This document shows positions 1 to 13,440 of a stretch of 64,000 nt of DNA, in pieces. Under the pieces are notes generated by a model, which saw only the letters and a list, made by a program, of their open reading frames with translations, did no database searches and was not told where the DNA came from. Position 1 is the first letter of the stretch. Each line of letters opens with the position of its first letter. This stretch comes from Balaenoptera acutorostrata (taxonomy: Eukaryota; Chordata; Mammalia; Artiodactyla; Balaenopteridae). The stretch is taken from contig NC_080082.1 of the NCBI RefSeq assembly GCF_949987535.1, forward strand, positions 51,126,374 to 51,190,373, written 5' to 3'. A program made the position numbers and the translations under genes.

Positions 1-69
1 AGAAATGCAAATGAAGGCAATAATGAAATATCACTTTTCACTTATTAGGCTAGAAAAGTAGAAAGCTGG

Positions 70-344
70 GGCTTCCCTGGTGGCGCAGTGGTTGAGAATC
101 TGCCTGCCAATGCAGGGGACACGGGTTCGAGCCCTGGTCTGGGAAGATCCCACATGCCGCAGAGCAACTGGGCCCGTGAGCCACAACTACTGAGCCTGCG
201 CGTCTGGAGCCTGTGCTCCGCAACAAGAGAGGCCGCGATAGTGAGAGGCCCGCGCACCGCGATGAAGAGTGGCCTCCGCTTGCCACAACTAGAGAAAGCC
301 CTCGCACAGAAACGAAGACCGAACACAGCCATAAATAAATAAAT

Positions 345-376
<32 letters not shown>

Positions 377-399
377 AGGCTGAAAACTTTAAAAAAAAA
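70..399 (+). mobile_element. CHR-type SINE (long form), young insertion
   Basis: A tRNA-derived SINE with pol III A-box-like (tggcgcagtgg) and B-box-like (ggttcgagccc) motifs near its 5' end and an AAAT/A-rich tail. It is flanked by a perfect 16-bp target-site duplication, aaaagtagaaagctgg, at 54-69 and 400-415, so the limits are firm and the insertion is fairly young. Confidence 0.93.
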
Positions 400-415
400 A
401 AAAGTAGAAAGCTGG

Positions 416-939
416 ATAATGACAACTGTGGGTGGGGACAAAGAAATTCTTACGCACTTTTGGTGAAAGTGTACAGTGGTGTTGCCTTTCTCTACAGCCA
501 TCTGGTACTACTTAAACAGGTATACATATGCCCCACTTTGGGGTATATATCTAAAGTTGAAAATAATGCAAAAGGATAAATACTTCATGTCTTTCAAATG
601 TCATACCAGTGTATCATCTATCAGGTCCATTCGAGGATTATTTAATTATCTGGGGAAATGTATCATTGTTTCACTTACTATTTACTACTCATTAGGGACC
701 AGGTTCTCTTAAAATTAGATGTTAAATTTAAAAAGATTGATAAGTTGTGAATGATTCGTCTGGTGGAAAAGGTAGCTGAAGGGTATAGTTTTATTATCCT
801 ATAACACAGTAACTCGTTTTTGTATCCAACTTAGTGATGTTATTCCTGCATTCTTTCTTTAGGATACCATATGAACTCAGTCTCTCCTAGATAATTGGAA
901 CTAGCTTGATCATTCCTCTGGCCCTCTCATTAATGAGTT
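416..939. other. Intergenic, no gene recognised
   Basis: AT-rich sequence with only short chance ORFs. The part near 480-560 vaguely resembles old LINE 3' sequence, but not well enough to name. Nothing here looks coding. Confidence 0.5.
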
Positions 940-1153
940 AAATAAATCTTTAAAATGTGCTTAGCATATTCTGTTTCATTGGTTTATGTGATTGTCTTTA
1001 TGCCAGTACCATACTGTTTTAACTGCTGTAGCTTTGTCATATACTTTGAAATCAGAAAGTGTGATACCACTTAGATTTCTTACACTTTCTAAAGATTATT
1101 TTTAGCTCTTCCAATTTTTTTCTATTAATATTTCTGTAAAAAATGCCATTGGG

Positions 1154-1442
1154 GGCTTCCTTGGTGGCGCAGTGGTTGAGAATCCGCCTGCCAATGCAGG
1201 GGACATGGGTTCGAGCCCTGGTCTGGGAAGATCCCACATGCCGCGGAGCAACTAGGCCCGTGAGCCACAACTACTGAGCCTGCGCGTCTGGAGCCTGTGC
1301 TCGGCAACAGGAGAGGCCGTGATGGTGAGAGGCCCGCGCACGGCGATGAAGAGTGGCCCCCACTTGCCGCAATTAGAGGAAGCCCTCGCACAGAAACGAA
1401 GACCCAACACAGCCATAAATAAATAAATAAATAAAATTAAAA
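1154..1442 (+). mobile_element. CHR-type SINE (long form) inside the antisense L1
   Basis: Same consensus as the copy at 70-399. A perfect 16-bp duplication, aaaaaatgccattggg, lies at 1138-1153 and 1443-1458. It splits the L1 sequence, so it is younger than the L1. Confidence 0.93.
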
Positions 1443-2312
1443 AAAAAATGCCATTGGGATTTTTATAGGGATTGCATTGAATCTGTAGATTACATTTTAA
1501 CAATATGAAGTCTTCCAGTCCACAAGCACGCGATCACTTTCCATTTAGTGTCATCTTTAATTTCTTCAATGTTTTATAGTTTTCACTGTACAAGTCTTTC
1601 ATCTCCCTATTTAAGTTTATTCCTAAGTATTTAATTCCTTTTGATGCTATTATAAATGGAATTGTTTTCCTCATTTCCTTTCAGATTGTTTATTGTTAGT
1701 GTATAGAAACACTGTAGTTTTGTATCCTGCAACTGAAAACTAAATTTGTTTAATTCTGACAGTTTTTATGTGGAGCCTTTAGGGTTTTCTATGTCATTTT
1801 CAAATAGGGACAATTTTACTTCTAAGTTTGTTGAGAGTTTTTAGTCATGAAAGGATGTTGAATTTTATGAAATGCTTCTCATCTATTGAGATGATTGTGT
1901 GATTTTTATCCTTTATTCTGTTAATGTGGTATATCACATTGATTTTTGTATGTTGAACCATCTTTGCATCCTAGGGATAAATCATAGTTGGTCATGATGT
2001 ATGATCCTTTTAGTGTGCTGTTGAGAATTTTTGCATTTATATTCATCAGGGATATTGGCCTGTAATTTTCTTTTTTATGACTTCCTTGTCTGGGTTTGGT
2101 CTGAGGGTAATGCTGGCTTCATAAAATGAGTTTGGAAGTCTTCCCTGCTCTTCAGTTTTTTTGGAAGAGTTTGAGAAGGATTGGCATAATGTGTGGTAGA
2201 ATTCACTAGTGAACCTCCCAACAAAGAAGAGCCTAGGCTTTTTATTACTAATTCAGTCTCCTTACTAGTTATAGACTTTCTATTTAGACTTTCTGTTTCT
2301 TCATGACTTTCT

Positions 2313-2627
2313 TTTTTTTTTTTTTTGGTGATTTTTATTTATTTATTTATTTATTTATTTTATGGCTGTGTTGGGTCTTCGTTTCTATGGGAGGGCTTCC
2401 TCTAGTTGCGGCGAGCGGGTGCCACTCTTCATCGCGGTGCGCGGGCCTCTCACTATCATGGCCTCTCTTGTTGCGGAGCACGGGCTCCAGACGCGCAGGC
2501 TCAGTAGTTGTGGCTCACGGGCCTAGTTGCTCCACGGCATGTGGGATCTTCCCAGACCAGGGCTCGAACCCGTGTCCCCTGTATTGGCAGGCAGATTCTC
2601 AACCACTGCACCACCAGGGAAGCCCCC
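2313..2627 (-). mobile_element. CHR-type SINE (long form), reverse
   Basis: Reverse-complement CHR SINE with a T-rich/TTTA-rich start and an end at the accaccagggaagcccc motif. The duplication tcttcatgactttct flanks it at about 2298-2312 and 2628-2642. The open frame on the + strand here is only the SINE read in reverse. Confidence 0.93.
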
Positions 2628-4180
2628 TCTTCATGACTTTCTGTTTCTTCATGATTCAGTCTTGGTAGGTTGTATGTTTCTAGGAATTTTTCCATTTCCT
2701 CCAGTTTATCCAGTTTCTTGGTGTATAATTGTTCATAGTATTCTCTTATGATAGTTTTTATTTCTGTGACATCAGTTATAATGTCTCTTTTATTTCTGAT
2801 TTTATTTGAGTCTCCTCTCTTTTTTTCTTAATCTAGCTAAAAGTTTGTCAATTTTATTTATCTTTTCAATAAACCAACTATTAGTTCCATTGATCTTTTC
2901 TGTTGTTTTTCTATTCTCTATTTCATTTATCTCTGCCCTAATCTTTATTATTTCCTTCCTTCTGCTAACTTTGGGTTTAGTTTGTTCCTTGAAATGTAAA
3001 GTTAGGTTGTATATTTGCGATTCTTCTTTTTCAATGTAGGAACTATAAAATTCCCTCTTCATACTGCTTTTTCTGCATCCCATAAGTGTTTTTGTTTGTC
3101 TGAAGATATTTTCTAATTCTTTGGGCCATTGGTTGTTCAAAAGTGTGTTTTTAATTTCCACATATTTGTGAGTTTTCCAGTTTTCCTTTTGCTGTTGATT
3201 TCTAGTTTTGTTCCACTGTAGTCAGAAAAGATACTTGATATGATTTCCATCTTAAATTTCTTAAGATTTATTTTGTGAACTAACGTGTGATCTATCCTAG
3301 GGAATGTTCCATGTATGCTTGATAAGAATATATTCTGCTGCTGTTGAATGGAATATTCTATATATGTCATTTAGGTTCATTTGCCCTATGGTATTGTTCA
3401 AGTCGCTTTTCTTTCTTGATTTACTGTCTGATTTTTCTATCTACTATTGAAAGTAGGCTATAGAAGTGTCCTGCTGTTGTATTTTTGTCTATGTCTCCCT
3501 TCAGTTTTGACAGTGTTTGCTTAATATACTTAAGTGCTCTGATATTGGGTGCAGGTATGTTTATAATTGTAATAGCTTCTCGGTGAATTGACCATTTTAT
3601 CATTGTATAATATCCTTGTTTGTTTCTTGTGACAGCTTTAGCTTAAAATCTGTTTTAGCTTAAAGTCTATTTTATCTGATGTAAGTATAGCCACCCTTGC
3701 TCTCTTTAGGTTACCATTTGCATGGATTATCTTTTTCCATCCCTCAGTTTCAGCCATTATCTGTGTTCTTAAATCTAAAGTGGGTCTCTGGAGGACATCA
3801 CATAGTTGGATATTGTTGTTTTCTCCATTCAGCCAGTCTCTTTTGATTTGAGAGTTTAATCCATTTACATTTAAAGTTATTATTGAAGGATTTACTATTG
3901 CCATTTTGTTCATTGTTTTCTGTTCTTTTTGTAGTTCTTTTGTCCCGCTTTTCCGCTCTTGCTGCCTTCCTTTTGTTTCTTTGATTTTTTTGTATTGATA
4001 TGCTTTGAATCCTTTTTATTTTTCTTTTCTGTAATCTCTATAAGGTATCTTCTTTGTGGTTATCATTGGGCTTTCAAAAATATAACAGTATGTTTTAAGC
4101 TGATAACAATTTTACTTCAGTCACATACAAAAACACTTTTACTTCTCACTACCCACACTTTGTGTTATTGACATTGTACT

Positions 4181-4984
4181 CTTCTGGTACATAGATATGT
4201 TCACCAACCAGGAACCTTCCCCCAATCCTTGCCAAGTTTTTTACTGGGGGTGTCATTTTGTGGGAAGTGGTGACCAGTGCCATCCCTTGAAACTAAGGGT
4301 CCATTGTGAATCACCTCCTTATCATAATTCAGGTATGATCAAAAGACACTTGTGAATAACAAAAGACAGTCTAGTGGTTTTTGAAGTTCCAGTGGTTTTT
4401 GAAGCTCTGTGCCAGGAACTGGAAACAAAGACCAGATGTATTTTCTGTATCACAAGTATGTATATTTTCTGTTAATTCTTTCTTCTCAGTTCAGTACCCA
4501 TGCCCACAGCTATGCTGGATGTTCCTGAGTCCAGATTTTCTCTGGTTCCATTTTTCTAGATTTCTAGTTTTCTGTTGAGAATGAAAAACTATAATCATCC
4601 TGTCCTGTGGGATGGGGAGGAGATACAGTCTTTGAACTCATCCTTCAGCTTTTACTGTTCTCTGCACTCCACTGTTAGAAGTGCCTGATGCCTCCAATTC
4701 TTGTGCATTTGTAGGGATTTGCACCATGAATCAGTGCTGTGGAATTTACCCACTGTTGGCTCAATTTGATATTCTCCAGTCTGCACTCACTTATCACTCA
4801 TCCATTGGCTTTCCAGTTTCCAAGTTTTATTGCTACTGTTTCTTCTCCAGTATCTTTTGTCCTAGTGGGGTTTTCCTTTCCCCTTGTTAAGCTTTTACTA
4901 TAATTTAACTGTGGATTCACGAACAAGAATTGGTAAACTTATATATACTGTCTGCCATTTTAAACAGAAATTATGCCCCCCTTT
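4181..4984. other. No gene recognised
   Basis: Moderately AT-rich sequence between the L1 and the ZNF829 exon. A short imperfect direct repeat (agtggtttttgaag) occurs at 4373 and 4391. ORFs are short and have no recognisable domain. It probably belongs to the last ZNF829 intron. Confidence 0.45.
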
Positions 4985-5130
4985 TATTAAAAATACAATT
5001 GACCCTCATTACTCACAGATTATTTATGAATTCACTTACTCACTAAGATTTATTTGTAAGCTCCAAATCAATACTTACAGTGCTCTCATGGTAATTAGCA
5101 GACATATGCAGAGTGGCAGAAAATGTTGAC
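4985..5130 (+). mobile_element. Fragment of an old DNA transposon (pogo/Tigger-like)
   Basis: The stretch beginning near acaattgaccctcattact, followed by the odd 'keyword' spacing of such elements, resembles mammalian Tigger/MER DNA transposons from memory. No inverted repeat pair is visible, so the family name is tentative. Confidence 0.4.
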
Positions 5131-6865
<1,735 letters not shown>

Positions 6866-6955
6866 ATGAAAGGCCCTTATGACTGTAAGGAGTATGGAAA
6901 GGCCTTTGGTAGTCGCTGTGACCTCATCCACCATGAAGGAATTCATATTGGATAA
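6866..6955 (+). pseudogene. Ghost eleventh finger, tandem copy after the stop codon
   Basis: The 83 bases after the stop repeat the last finger (about 6783-6865) almost exactly. They continue in the same reading frame after TAA and end with a second copy of the cattggataaatga stop context. The copy has lost its second zinc cysteine (CKEC to CKEY), so it could not fold as a finger even if translated. It looks like a recent tandem duplication left in the 3' UTR. Confidence 0.8.
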
Positions 6956-7061
6956 ATGATAGGCCCTTTTGATAACCTTTATAATAATATTTTTTAAAAC
7001 AGGTAATGCAAAAAATAAACAAAAAATCCCAGATAATGCATGATCAAAGTTCCTCTCTGTA
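6956..7061 (+). other. Probable ZNF829 3' UTR
   Basis: AT-rich sequence after the stop with aataaacaaaaaat near 7014, a possible poly(A) signal AATAAA. No ORF. Confidence 0.4.
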
Positions 7062-7480
7062 GTAGTTTTCTAGGGCTACTATAACAAAGTACCAAATACC
7101 ACAAAACTAGGTGGCTTAAAACAACAGAAACTTATTCTCTCAGTTTTTGAGCCTTGAAACCCACAATCAAAGTTGTTGGCAAGGTTGGTTCCTTCTGGGG
7201 CTCAGAGGAAGAATCTGTTCCATGCCTATCTCCTAGCTTCTTGTAACAGCAATTTTTGACATACCTTGGTTTGTAGATGCATTGCTCCAATCTCTGCCTC
7301 CATCTTCACACTGTGTTCTCTCTGTGTCTCTTCTCTCATATGGACACTGGTCATATTGCATTAGGGCTCACCCTAAGGACCTCATCTTAACTTGATTATA
7401 TGTGCAAAGACCTTATTTCCATGTAAGATCACATTCACAGATACCAGGTGTTAGGACCTCAGCATATTTCAACCAATTAC
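7062..7480 (-). mobile_element. ERVL-MaLR LTR (MLT1/MST-like), antisense
   Basis: Read on the - strand it ends with the typical MaLR 3' sequence (ctgttgttttaagccacctag, then tactttgttatagtagccc). In the middle it carries the phrases about phasing 'tctgcaaagaccttatttcc' in reverse. This is a solo LTR with no internal retroviral genes. Confidence 0.75.
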
Positions 7481-7759
7481 ACTCTGTTAACACTGTTTTC
7501 TAATGTATTTGTAATTTTATACATAAAGTTAATCAAATGTATTTTAAAATGTGAATTCAAGGTCTAAATTAAACACCCTTTTCCCCCAAAAAAGATTCTA
7601 TCCCCAAACTACTTATTCCATAATTCCTTCCCATTTATTCTCTGTTTTGGTTATATAGCTTGTATTAACTTATGTTTTAGGGCCGTCTTTTCTATATCTG
7701 TGGCCTACAGAATTACTACACTGTAAATTGTGTTACATAGGCTATCTTTGAATTCATGG

Positions 7760-8286
7760 TGGAATTATAACTTTGTTTTTGAAGGCAGCTGTATTCTTTT
7801 TTCCTTTTGTAAAATTAATATTTTCTTATTGTAAAAAAAAAAAAAAAAAAGGACACCAAGAAAAAAATAAAGATTATTTGTAAGCCTACCAAACAGAGAT
7901 GACTACTTCAAATTATCACAACATATCCTTCCAGGCTTTATTTAGTGTAATCGTGACATGCATGCTGTACCATAACCTGCTTTTATCATGCTACTATTTC
8001 AGCAAGTATAGATGTTTATGTATCATTCTTTTCAATGGTATCATAATAATCTTTTCTGTGGTCGACTATCATTTTGCTAAATAACTACCGATAAACATTT
8101 TGGTGCCTGTTTAAACTTTGCAGTTAGAAAAGTTGCCTTCTAAATGCAACTTTAGTACTTTTTTTGTTTGAAACTTAAAAAAAAACATTAAATATCAGTG
8201 CTGAAATAACTGATGAACATTTTCTTCCTATAAAAAATTGCCAATAACTCCCAATTCCCTCATAATCACTATTACAAATTTGTTTT
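7760..8286 (-). mobile_element. Old L1 3' fragment, antisense (tentative)
   Basis: The order of a T-rich start, an A-run near 7833, then sequence like 'catcattcttttcaatggt' and 'ataaacattttggtgcc' is typical of antisense L1/HAL1 3' parts. It continues weakly past the SINE at 8300-8646. No coding content remains. Confidence 0.5.
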
Positions 8287-8299
8287 TATCCTTTGAGAC

Positions 8300-8646
8300 T
8301 TTTTTTAAAAATTTATTTTATTTTTGGCTGTGTTGGATCTTTTTTGCTGCATGCGGGCTTTTTCTCTGTTTGCAGTGAGCGGGGCCTACTCTTCATTGCG
8401 GTATGCGGGCTTCTTATTGCAGTGGCTTCTCATTGCGGAGCATGGGCTCCAGGTGCACGGGCTTCAGTAGTTGTGGCAGGTGGGCTCAGTAGTTGTGGCT
8501 CGCAGGCTCTAGAGCGCAGGCTCAGTAGTTGTGGCGCACGGTCTTAGTTGCTCCACGGCATGTGGGATCTTCCTGGAGCAGGGCTCAAACCCATGTCCCC
8601 TGCATTGGCAGGTGGATTCTTAACCACTGCGCCACCAGGGAAGCCC
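8300..8646 (-). mobile_element. CHR-type SINE (long form), reverse, older copy
   Basis: Diverged reverse CHR SINE flanked by tatcctttgagac at 8287-8299 and 8647-8659. It has the internal tandem 'agtagttgtggc' phrases of the longer subfamily. Confidence 0.9.
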
Positions 8647-8879
8647 TATCCTTTGAGACCTTTTAAAAAAACTTTTTTACGTGCATGCACACACAACCAA
8701 ATAAGTAAATGCTTGTAGAAAAAGTGCTGCATTATAATTTTTTTTGTATATATACTGATGATGTGTGTCTTGGATTGCTGTAAGGATAAATGAGGTAAGT
8801 GTAAAATGGTTGGGACTCTTACTAGTATATAGTAACTAGCTGATAGTTATCCAACGTTAGCAGTAATATTTTCACTGTT

Positions 8880-9060
8880 ATTATTTGTGGAAAGGACTTT
8901 TACCATGTTTCATCATGTTCACACCTTAATTTATATCAAAGAATTTATAATGAAAAAAGACCAGTGGGTATAATGTTTTTAGAAAAGCATCTCACCAACA
9001 CTTACTCCTTTTTCAGCATGAAGTTTAAAAAGAAAATTAAAATCCTAAGAAAACTCAAAG
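8880..9060 (+). pseudogene. Decayed C2H2 zinc-finger fragment
   Basis: Around 8885-8965 one frame reads CGKDFYHVSSCSHLNLYQRI, followed by NEKRP. This is a zinc finger with the two His ligands turned to Tyr and a degenerate linker. A second piece near 8980-9025 reads RKASHQHLLLFQHE in another frame, again finger-like. The frames are broken, so this is a fossil of a finger array about 2 kb downstream of the ZNF829 exon. It may derive from an older extension or a lost neighbouring gene. Confidence 0.5.
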
Positions 9061-9465
9061 ACAAAGAATGGGTGAATAAGCCTACATTCACACCTCATAT
9101 TTCATGCTGCACAATATCATACCCATCAAAAAAACCTATTTATAGTAGTTGAAAACACATTTGTCAAAAAAGAAAGAGCAAAACATGAAATATTAATAAT
9201 CACTTCCCCCTCAAAGCAGAACACATGTAGGTCACATTCTTTTCCAGAATGGGAAAAAAATATGATAGCCAACAATATCTGAATATTGATAACACCCCTC
9301 CAAATATTAGTTAAGAAGGAAATCAATCCCTGAATTATGAATATATGATAATAAGCACATTATGTAGAAAAACGTTGAGGGTTGACAGGCAGCCAGATCT
9401 GTATTTAGATTAAAATGTATAGCCTAATAGGCATGTGGATATTAAAACATGAAGAAATTATTAAC
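9061..9465. other. No gene recognised
   Basis: AT-rich spacer with only short ORFs that show no domain. Confidence 0.4.
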
Positions 9466-9586
9466 AGGGAATTCTCTGGCAGTCCAGTGGTTAGGAGTCC
9501 GCGCTCTCACTGCTGAGGGCCGGGGTTCAATCCTTGGTCAGGGAACTAAGATCCCAAAAGTTGCATGTCACGGCCAAAAAGAAAAA
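9466..9586 (+). mobile_element. Short CHR-type SINE
   Basis: Short tRNA-derived SINE (gggaattctctggcagtcc start, ggccaaaaag end). The duplication agaaattattaa lies at 9453-9464 and 9587-9598. Confidence 0.9.
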
Positions 9587-9598
9587 AGAAATTATTAA

Positions 9599-10262
9599 TA
9601 AGTGAACTAAATGTACAAGCCAAAATGCTAGAAAAATAAAAGCAAACTAAATCCAAATATAGAATAAAAGGTATCAGTAAAAATAAAAGGCAAAAATACT
9701 TCAAGGAAAAAGTAAAATTATTTCTTTGTCCGAAAAAAATACATATAGATACAAGCATTGGTAACTCTGACGGAAAAAACAGAAGACAGATGAATACATA
9801 AATTATATATGGACATGATTATGTTTAGAGAGATTAATGTATTTACTAATATCTGGAAATCAAGTGAAATATGTGATATTTGTAGGAAAATGTAATGACA
9901 GAATTAACTCCAAAAGATGTAAACCCTTAATAGACCCAAACAATGCAGAAATAATATTTTGATGTAATCTCTACTTAAAGAGATCACCAAGCCAGGTCAT
10001 TTTATGGGCAAAATCTATCAAATATTCAAGGAATTTACAAATCAAATGAGAGAAAAAGCTTGCCATCTTGTTCTGTGAGTTTTACATAATCCTGATGTCA
10101 AAAATATAATAATTTGAGTGTCATATAGTACTAAGTCTGCAAACATGAAAATTTATTCTAGCAGTCTATTAAAAGAATACAGATATTCATCATAATCTGA
10201 ATCCATTACCTAAACTCAGAAATCAAATACTTTCGATAAAACTTACCATCAAACTCTAAGTC
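9599..10262. other. No gene recognised; AT-rich, probably old LINE
   Basis: Long AT-rich stretch with phrases such as 'accaagccaggtcattttatggg' that resemble decayed L1 ORF2, but too diverged to delimit. Confidence 0.4.
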
Positions 10263-10569
10263 AGAGGTCAGTAAACTAATTTAGATCATTGCCTGTTTTT
10301 GTATGGCCTGCAAGCTAAGAATGGTTTTTACATTTTTAAGTGGTTGAAATAAAATGAAAAATAATATATTGGAAAATTATATGAAATTCATTTCATTGTT
10401 CATAAGTAAAGTTTTTAATACAGAGCCACATGTATTCACTTACATATTGTCTTTGGCTGCATTCACACTAAAACAGAGTTGAGTACCTGTGACAGACTAA
10501 GTGGTTTGCAAAGCCTATAATATTTATCATCTGGCCTGTTACAGAAAAAGTTCATCAATCCTTGCTCTA
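10263..10569 (-). mobile_element. Non-autonomous hAT-type (MER) element, reverse
   Basis: Same family as the copies at 22990-23625, 32330-32541 and 43806-44035. Shared phrases (in either orientation) include 'ttggcaaact', 'ggctttgtgggtcatatgg', 'ccaataaaact' and 'gtttgccgatccctg'. The family is a short mammalian DNA transposon; I do not name the subfamily. Confidence 0.65.
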
Positions 10570-10574
10570 GATAC

Positions 10575-11058
10575 AGGCATACCTCATTTTATTGCACTTC
10601 GCTTTATTACATTTCTCAGGTATTGCGTTTTTTACAAATTGGATGTTTGTGGCAACCCTGCATTGAGCAAGTCTATCAACACAATTTTTCCAATGGCATT
10701 TGTTCACTTTGTGTCTGTCACATTTTGGTAATTCTCGCAATATTTCAAACCTTTTCATTATTATATTTGTTATGGTGATCTGTGATCAGTGATCTTTGAT
10801 GTTACTACTATAACTCACTGATGGCTCCAAAGATGGTTAGCATTTTTGAGCAATAAGGTATTTTTTAAAGGTATGTACATTGTTTAGACATGACACTACT
10901 GCACACTTAATAGATTACACAGTGTAGGGTAAACATAGACTTCAGTATAGTATAAACATAACTTTCATATGCACTGGGAAACCAAAAAATTTATTGCAAT
11001 ATTCGCTTTACTGCGGTGGTCTGTAACTGAACCCACAATATCTCTGAGGTATGCCTGG
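10575..11058 (+). mobile_element. Tc1/mariner (pogo/Tigger-like) non-autonomous element
   Basis: Perfect 13-bp terminal inverted repeats: caggcatacctca at 10575-10587 and tgaggtatgcctg at 11046-11058. The inner repeats (attgcacttcgcttta against tattcgctttactgcgg) extend the symmetry imperfectly. The body has the phrase 'ttgtggcaaccctgcattgagcaag' known from Tigger-type elements. It has no transposase ORF. The expected TA duplication is not intact. Confidence 0.8.
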
Positions 11059-11305
11059 AGTCACTTTCTGAAACACAGACGTCAAATAGATTAGGTTAAC
11101 ACAGTATTCTGTGCTATCCAAACTCAGAAAACAAATAGATCCATAGTGAGGGATTCTTGAAATGCAACAAAAGATAATTCCTGTGGGAAATCTGGAGTTT
11201 ATATATCTAAACTCCAGAAGATTGAGAATTTGTTTGACCAAGCCCCAATATCTTCTATGTTTCCTTGAGCTTTATTTTTCTAAGCATTATTAGAATTGGA
11301 TTTTT
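11059..11305. other. No gene recognised
   Basis: Short unassigned spacer ending with the left target-site copy of the next SINE. Confidence 0.4.
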
Positions 11306-11610
11306 AAAAATTTATTTACTTTTGTCTGCATTGGGTCTTCATTGCTGCACGTGGGCTTTCTCTAGTTGCGGCGAGCGGGGGTTACTCCTCATTGAGGTGT
11401 GCGGGCTTCTCATTGCTGTGGCTTCTCTTTGTTGCAGAGCACAGGCTCTAGGCACATGGGCTTCAGTAGTTATGGCACGAGGGCTCGGTAGTTGTGGCAC
11501 ACGGGATTAGTTGCTCCATGGCATGTGGGAGCTTCCAGGACCAGGGATGGAACCCGTGTCCCCTGCATTGGCAGGCGGATTCTTAACCACTACACCACCA
11601 GAGAAGTCCC
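11306..11610 (-). mobile_element. CHR-type SINE (long form), reverse
   Basis: Reverse CHR SINE flanked by a perfect 15-bp duplication, tagaattggattttt, at 11291-11305 and 11611-11625. Confidence 0.92.
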
Positions 11611-11625
11611 TAGAATTGGATTTTT

Positions 11626-12439
11626 AATATATTCTTATAACATATATTCACCATTTTACATATGTCAACATACATGCAACCTGATCTCAAAATGAGTTGT
11701 TACCCCATCTGCTGTGATGTCACTGCTATCATCACTACCATTCTGTCCACATTCCAAATATTTAGCGATCCAGAAAACACCAGTCACCTATAGTTTAATG
11801 CATCTCACCATTGCCACGCACTTTGCAAAATATTTTGTTAAAAACAAAACAGTATGTTACATTCTATAATAAAATGAATGTGGATATAATGAGTGACTTT
11901 AGGAGTTACCTCCAAATACTATGTCTGCATCTTAGCAATAGCCTTATAATCCCACATCCTATAATGCACAGCAGCATATTAACTGTGCAGTTAAAAAAAA
12001 GAGACAGAACTCCCACTTAACTGGTTTATCCAAGTGTGATCCAAACTAATTTGAACATGAAGTCGTATTTGCTCCTAATTACTGGTAACATTTTTGGGAA
12101 GTGTATATGTTTGGGAACTGTTCGGGTTTTTATTTTGTTTTTTGGCTAAAATCATGAATCAAAGAATGAAATTAAAGAAATCATTACAGGTAAGCTAGGA
12201 ATTTGGGGATGGAGTATTTTCCATCTCCCTAATATCAGGCGCTACAGGATGCCGGACACAACTGTAAGCCATCAAAAATATTAAGATCGCTGATAAAGGT
12301 AAATACATGGATAAATATAAAAACAGTATTAATGTAATTTTGATTTGCAAAATTTGGGGAGTTTTTTAAACAAGATTTAAAAACAAATGCATAAAAATAA
12401 TTGTAAATCTAGGTTAAAGTATACACAATATATAAAGAT
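11626..12439. other. No gene recognised
   Basis: AT-rich sequence without domain-bearing ORFs or clear repeat family. Confidence 0.4.
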
Positions 12440-12665
12440 TCAGTTTGTGATATCAATAACATAAAGAGAAGGAGCCAACTGTAAAGGAATAGAGCTTTAG
12501 TATGCAATTGAAGTTGGTATCAATTTAAAATGGATTGTTGTAACTTTAGGATGTTATATTTAATTCCTCTGGTAACCACAAAGAAAATATTTATAGAATA
12601 CACACAAAAGGAAATGAGGAGGGAATCGAAACGTGTCACTACAAAAAATCAACTAGAGATAAGAC
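12440..12665 (+). mobile_element. Old L1, left part (inter-ORF region), sense
   Basis: The phrase ggtaaccacaaagaaaatat and the following acacacaaaaggaaatgagg match the L1 inter-ORF region, which is seen in reverse near 4030-4140. This is the first piece of an old L1 split by later insertions. It continues at 13441-13550, 13903-13919 and 17576-18299. Confidence 0.65.
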
Positions 12666-13440
12666 TTCTAGTTTCTAGTCCATAACAAGCTTGGAAGTCA
12701 TCAATCCGTTATAACAACAAGTAAAAAGCAGAATGAACTGAAAATCAACTCTTGCGTAGATCCATCAGAGAATTAAGGTCACAGGGTAAACTGCTGCCCA
12801 CAGACAGGTGGATACAGAGAATCACAACTTACCAGAGCATAGGCACATTAGCAGAAACCTCTGTGGGAACCAGTACAGAAGATGGAAAACCTAAACTGTA
12901 ATGGACAAATTGCAGGAGGCTCAGTGTGGACAAATCTGAGAGTTAAATGCTCCAAGGGGGTCTGAGTCTTTAAGAAGCCCCTGCACTTTTATGAGCTTTA
13001 CCTCCAGGAGCCCAATCAAGTCCTCATAGTGAGGACTGGAGAAAACTCCCCATTGTGTTTCTGGCAGAGAGAGGGGGAAAGTCGCTATTTTGAAATATTC
13101 TCAAAGCATTCTGTTCTTAATAAGGCATGCCACAAAGAGAAACTATTGTACCAGAGCCTAAAACCTACTGAGGTTTCATTAGTGTCTAACCAACCTGAGG
13201 GAAAAGAAATGCTCAGCTCCAGCCCACTCTAGCCATCCTGTCCCACCTGAGGGAGGGAGGTAGACTGAGAGACACTGGCAAAGTTCACAGTCCAGTGGCA
13301 GTTTCACCAAGACTGAATCTTAATCACAGGACTATAGAACATAACCCCTCCCCCTACACCTTATCACCACATCACTAAAGGTCTTACCAGTGTTCCTTTT
13401 ACCCAGCACATGAAGTCTAGGTTTAAACAAAAACAAACAA
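12666..13440 (+). other. Unidentified 0.77-kb insert within the old L1
   Basis: More GC-rich than its surroundings and lying between two colinear pieces of L1. It has phrases like 'gaggactggagaaaactcccc' and 'ttctgttcttaataaggca'. It contains no coherent ORF beyond 67 codons. It may be a variant L1 segment or a separate old element; I cannot assign it. Confidence 0.4.

Larger units (their letters stand above)
940..4180 (-). mobile_element. Old L1 LINE, antisense, mostly ORF2 and inter-ORF region
   Basis: Read on the - strand, this is decayed L1 ORF2 (reverse-transcriptase and endonuclease parts) followed by the inter-ORF region near 4030-4150. Short - strand reading frames (2802-3161, 3137-3370, 3638-3913) give L1-like peptides such as a piece with LNVNGLN, which is the start of the endonuclease domain. 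It matches the younger L1 at 50273-56244 in layout. Two SINEs interrupt it. The reading frame is broken many times, so this is a fossil. Confidence 0.88.

Noticed and set aside
100..160. Possible tRNA genes (A and B boxes)
   Set aside because: The boxes belong to the tRNA-derived heads of the SINEs; no cloverleaf can be closed.
45..425. Long - and + strand frames over the SINEs (also 1125-1391, 2303-2668, 29462-29805, 61196-61483)
   Set aside because: They are translations of CHR SINE consensus, recur with the same peptide in every copy, and carry no protein domain.
8300..8646. CRISPR-like or direct-repeat array from the repeated 'agtagttgtggc' phrases
   Set aside because: These are internal duplications of the SINE subfamily in a mammalian genome, without spacers.
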